From assembly GCA_039809405.1 (NCBI GenBank), contig JBDHUX010000043.1, forward strand, positions 1 to 8,450: a stretch of 8,450 nucleotides of DNA, read 5' to 3'. The position numbers were made by a program, and so were the translations under genes. This document shows, in pieces, positions 6,456 to 8,450 of this stretch; within the stretch, counting starts at the first letter, position 1; every line of letters starts with the position of its first letter. The notes beneath the pieces are model-generated. The model was not told the DNA's origin. It saw nothing but the letters and a program-made list of their open reading frames with translations, and ran no database searches. Origin of the DNA: JBDHUX01 sp039809405. Its GTDB lineage: Bacteria; Patescibacteriota; Gracilibacteria; Absconditabacterales; Absconditicoccaceae.

Positions 6456-7481
6456 TTATTTCTTTATAATTCTATGAGATAATACATTTTCTCTTATCGT
6501 ATCTATATCGTCTATACTTACATCATCAGATCATCTTATATATGCTACACACTTACCAAATTTTATCATATCTTTGCCAGACCTGGGAGATCAGCCTATT
6601 TTTACATCTTTCCCTATCCTACTGTACTCAAGTATATTTGCTACATAGTCTAGGACATTGTCACTGCAAGATATGTCGTTTATCTTGTGAATTATGGAGT
6701 GATAGATACTCTGATCAATGACAGGATTTATATCATCAGTATTTACATTTGATATGGAGATAATCTGTTTCTCTTCTTCTCTGCTAGGATAGTTTAGCGT
6801 AACTTTCATACCAAATCTATCAAGCTGTGCCTCTGGTAATGAATAAGTTCACCTTTGCTCTATAGGATTCAAAGTCGCAAATACCACAAATGGGTCTGGG
6901 AGTTTCATATCCTGTCCATATAGTGTTACTTGCTTCTCTTCCATAGCTTGGATGAGTGCAGACTGAGTTTTTGGAGTGGTACGATTTATCTCATCAAACA
7001 GTAAGATATTTGTAAATATAGGTCATTTATTAAACTCTACTTTGCCTCATACAATCACTTGATTGCCAACTATGTCGGACGGTAGGAGGTCAGGAGTTCA
7101 TTGTACCCTCTTCTGATCAAAATCCACCAATTTTGAAAATAACTTTACTGCGGTAGTTTTTGCGAGTCATGGCACAGACTCTATAAGTAAGTGTTGTTTT
7201 GTAAAAAAACAAAGTATCATAGCTATTTTTAAATCTTTATTTCCCATGATATGTTTATCCAATTCAGCTTTTAGATTTGCTATTTCCAAGTCTCTTATCT
7301 CTATATCTCACAGACTATTATTGTTTTTATGTTTATTTATTTTATCTCACACGATATATGAGGGACGATCTGACTTTTTACCTTGATCATCATAATTGGA
7401 CTTAGACAGAAAATTATAAGCAAGTCAAACTGCCATGCAAAATACCAATATTAAGACTATAAATATTATACTTGATTCCAT
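6456..7481 (-). CDS. MoxR-family AAA+ ATPase with N-terminal membrane anchor
   Basis: A 341-residue AAA+ ATPase with about 11 UGA glycines. Residues 5-24 form a hydrophobic helix (IIFIVLILVFCMAVGLAYNF), then a polar linker to about 60, then the MoxR core: IMGNKDLKIAMIL, Walker A ESVPGLAKTT (101-110), LPSDIVGN, GPIFTNILLFDEINR (Walker B 161-166), TPKTQSALIQAMEE, sensor 1 FATLNP (201-206), then QRGTYSLPEAQLDRF with the arginine finger region, and a C-terminal lid with GGSPRSGKDMI and VLSHRII. MoxR proteins are chaperone-like ATPases that remodel partner complexes, usually with VWA-domain proteins; none is visible here. The first Gly of the P-loop (usually EGVPG) is Ser102. The start ATG 7481 is bounded by an in-frame TAA just upstream, so the membrane segment belongs to the ORF; AAGGA lies 11 bases before it. 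It starts 6 bases after the nuclease stop. Confidence 0.92.
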
Positions 7482-7487
7482 TGTCTC

Positions 7488-7865
7488 TTATATCCTTATC
7501 AGTTCATATACAAATTTATTGTTATCTACTGCTGATCTTATAAGTAGTTCGTTTTTATTTAGACTACTTTTTTTACTCTTTATTTCAAGTATTACGATCT
7601 TTTTTATAATACCTTGATTCAGTCAGTCAAAAACTATATAATCAAATCATCTTCATATAAATATCATATCTTTGGGATTATATGGAAAATTTGGCATAAA
7701 AGGTGCAAGTTGCTCTATAGCTTGTCACATGATCACCGATTTACTCTGTTTGACTATCTCTTTACGAGTTTTCATATGGTTTGCCATGCCTGACATCCTT
7801 GCAATCAAAAAACCTATAACTCATCATACCAATGCTCACAGTATTATATTTGCTATATTTTCCAT
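7488..7865 (-). CDS. Membrane-tethered PD-(D/E)XK nuclease related to Holliday junction resolvase
   Basis: A 125-residue protein with seven UGA glycines. It begins with a hydrophobic, glycine-rich helix (about 6-22, IILGALVGGVIGFLIA), then a basic stretch (MKTRKEIVKQSKS), then a compact domain. This has GQAIEQLAPFMPNFPYNPKD, IGRGFDYIVFDGL and IVILEIKSKKSSLNKNE. The order fits a PD-(D/E)XK nuclease core: Glu51, Asp75 and the E-x-K pair Glu94/Lys96. The EQLAPF, PYNPKD, DYIVFDG and VEVK-like blocks match the family described as endonuclease related to archaeal Holliday junction resolvase, whose members often carry one N-terminal membrane segment. Nuclease activity and a DNA-processing role at the membrane are inferred. 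The MoxR gene begins 6 bases after its TAA, so the two are almost certainly co-translated. Upstream is a 202-base gap with GC-rich repeats. Confidence 0.85.
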
Positions 7866-7907
7866 AGATTTGATATTTTATGTTTTCTAAATTGGTTTGT
7901 TTTACTC

Positions 7908-8054
7908 TTTCGCACAACATTGAGACCCCCGCAGTCCTGCAGGAGGTGACGACTCTTGTCATTCCGAGCTTGTCGAGGAATCTCAACGACACTGCTTTGA
8001 TGCTTGTTTATTATTTCGCACAGCATTGAGATCCTTCACCCCGTCCAGGATGAC
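7908..8054. repeat. GC-rich dispersed-type repeat cluster (three related units)
   Basis: This block is much richer in G+C than its surroundings. It contains an 18-bp near-identical pair TTTCGCACAACATTGAGA (7908-7925) and TTTCGCACAGCATTGAGA (8014-8031). Three units run between a GTCAT-like end and a TCTCAA-like end: 7920-7953, 7958-7986 (GTCATTCCGAGC to GGAATCTCAA, opposite orientation) and 8026-8054 (TTGAGATCC to GGATGAC). The middle unit and the last are inverted 29-mers with matching ends. The first has a perfect palindrome TCCTGCAGGA. Such GTCAT..GAGATC units are a common type of dispersed intergenic repeat in bacteria. No coding frame or transposase is present. It separates murG from the nuclease gene. 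Confidence 0.75.
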
Positions 8055-8067
8055 ACTAAAATATAAT

Positions 8068-8450
8068 TTACTTTATTATACTATCCAATATCTTTTCCTT
8101 TACTCAAACTATATAATCTTTGACCTCGTTCATATCTGGTTGTTGTTTTTTGTATCATATTAAGTTTGATAGTGTCTCTTTTAGTTTATCTTCATATCAT
8201 TTATCGTTTTGATCTATAATAATGTCATTGTATTTACCTTCAAAATATCTCGCATTGTCAAACTGATCATGTGTCCATGGTATTGGAATTATGACTTGCT
8301 TGATGTTGAATAGATGCTGCTCTACAAGAGTAGTTGATCCGCCACGACATATGCTTATATCGCTTATCTGATACAGCTGACCCATAGTTTTTTGATCTGC
8401 AAAATTTATCACTTCTACATTATTGTATTTTTTATATTTATCAGCAAACT
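8068..8450 (-). CDS. murG: UDP-GlcNAc:lipid I GlcNAc-transferase MurG, C-terminal part
   Basis: The last 126 residues of a GT28 glycosyltransferase whose start lies beyond the window; it stops at TAA 8068-8070. MurG adds GlcNAc to lipid I on the cytoplasmic face of the membrane, making lipid II for peptidoglycan. The visible C-terminal nucleotide-sugar domain has MGQLYQISDISICRGGSTTL with the glycine-rich loop, VEQ with the ribose-contacting Glu, then IPIPWTHDQFDNARYF, matching the family pattern of H-x-x-Q-x-x-N-A near the donor site. UGA encodes three glycines in the tail (KGY, IGY, VGV). Other GT28 enzymes share this domain, so MurG is the likely but not unique call. It is the most upstream gene of the minus-strand run; the GC-rich repeat cluster follows 13 bases after its stop. 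Confidence 0.82.

Noticed and set aside
7435..7890. Plus-strand hydrophobic frames (60 and 72 codons)
   Set aside because: They are antisense to the nuclease gene and the 5' end of MoxR; hydrophobicity arises from the complement of A/T-rich coding DNA.
7762..7992. Minus-strand frame of 76 codons running through the repeat cluster
   Set aside because: It overlaps the nuclease start in another frame and crosses the GC-rich repeats; it has no family features.

Overview
The window comes from a low-GC bacterium that reads UGA as glycine (translation table 25). That points to the Absconditabacteria (SR1) / Gracilibacteria (BD1-5) group of the Patescibacteria (candidate phyla radiation). Under the standard code almost every gene breaks into short ORFs. 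With UGA = Gly, ten interrupted reading frames become intact proteins of recognisable families, and UGA falls on conserved glycines (for example the DUF475 LDGVIGAFA stretch, the MoxR PGLAKT loop and the pyrophosphatase DGDP signature). All twelve annotated genes, two of them cut by the window edges, stop at UAA or UAG. By hand count about 84 of 141 glycines in ten of the genes are UGA. SR1 and BD1-5 cannot be separated from this window.

Layout. 1-369 (+): the 3' end of a DUF475/TerC-like membrane protein. 594-1663 (+): a two-gene cassette, a membrane-anchored coiled-coil protein and a small lipoprotein, behind a possible promoter whose spacer holds an (AG)8 repeat. These two genes have no internal UGA-Gly codons, unlike all others here. 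A bidirectional terminator (1668-1708) separates them from a minus-strand run: dUTPase (1746-2258), a lipoprotein with a thioredoxin-like CPHC domain (2424-2795) and family I inorganic pyrophosphatase (2910-3455). A 497-base intergenic region follows, with promoters for both directions and a perfect 22-bp tandem duplication. 3953-5047 (+) is a regulator with sigma-70 region 4 fused to two HARE-type winged-helix domains. A second bidirectional terminator (5091-5124) precedes a minus-strand run extending beyond the window, in transcription order: MurG (partial), a GC-rich repeat cluster, a membrane-tethered PD-(D/E)XK nuclease related to Holliday junction resolvases, a membrane-tethered MoxR AAA+ ATPase, a cupin, and an APH-fold phosphotransferase.

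Functionally this is mainly housekeeping (nucleotide sanitation, pyrophosphate removal, peptidoglycan precursor synthesis) plus envelope proteins. The less ordinary parts are the UGA-free cassette with its repeat-containing promoter region, the sigma4-HARE regulator with duplicated upstream DNA, and the tightly linked membrane nuclease and MoxR ATPase. No tRNA, rRNA, CRISPR array, transposase or origin was seen.
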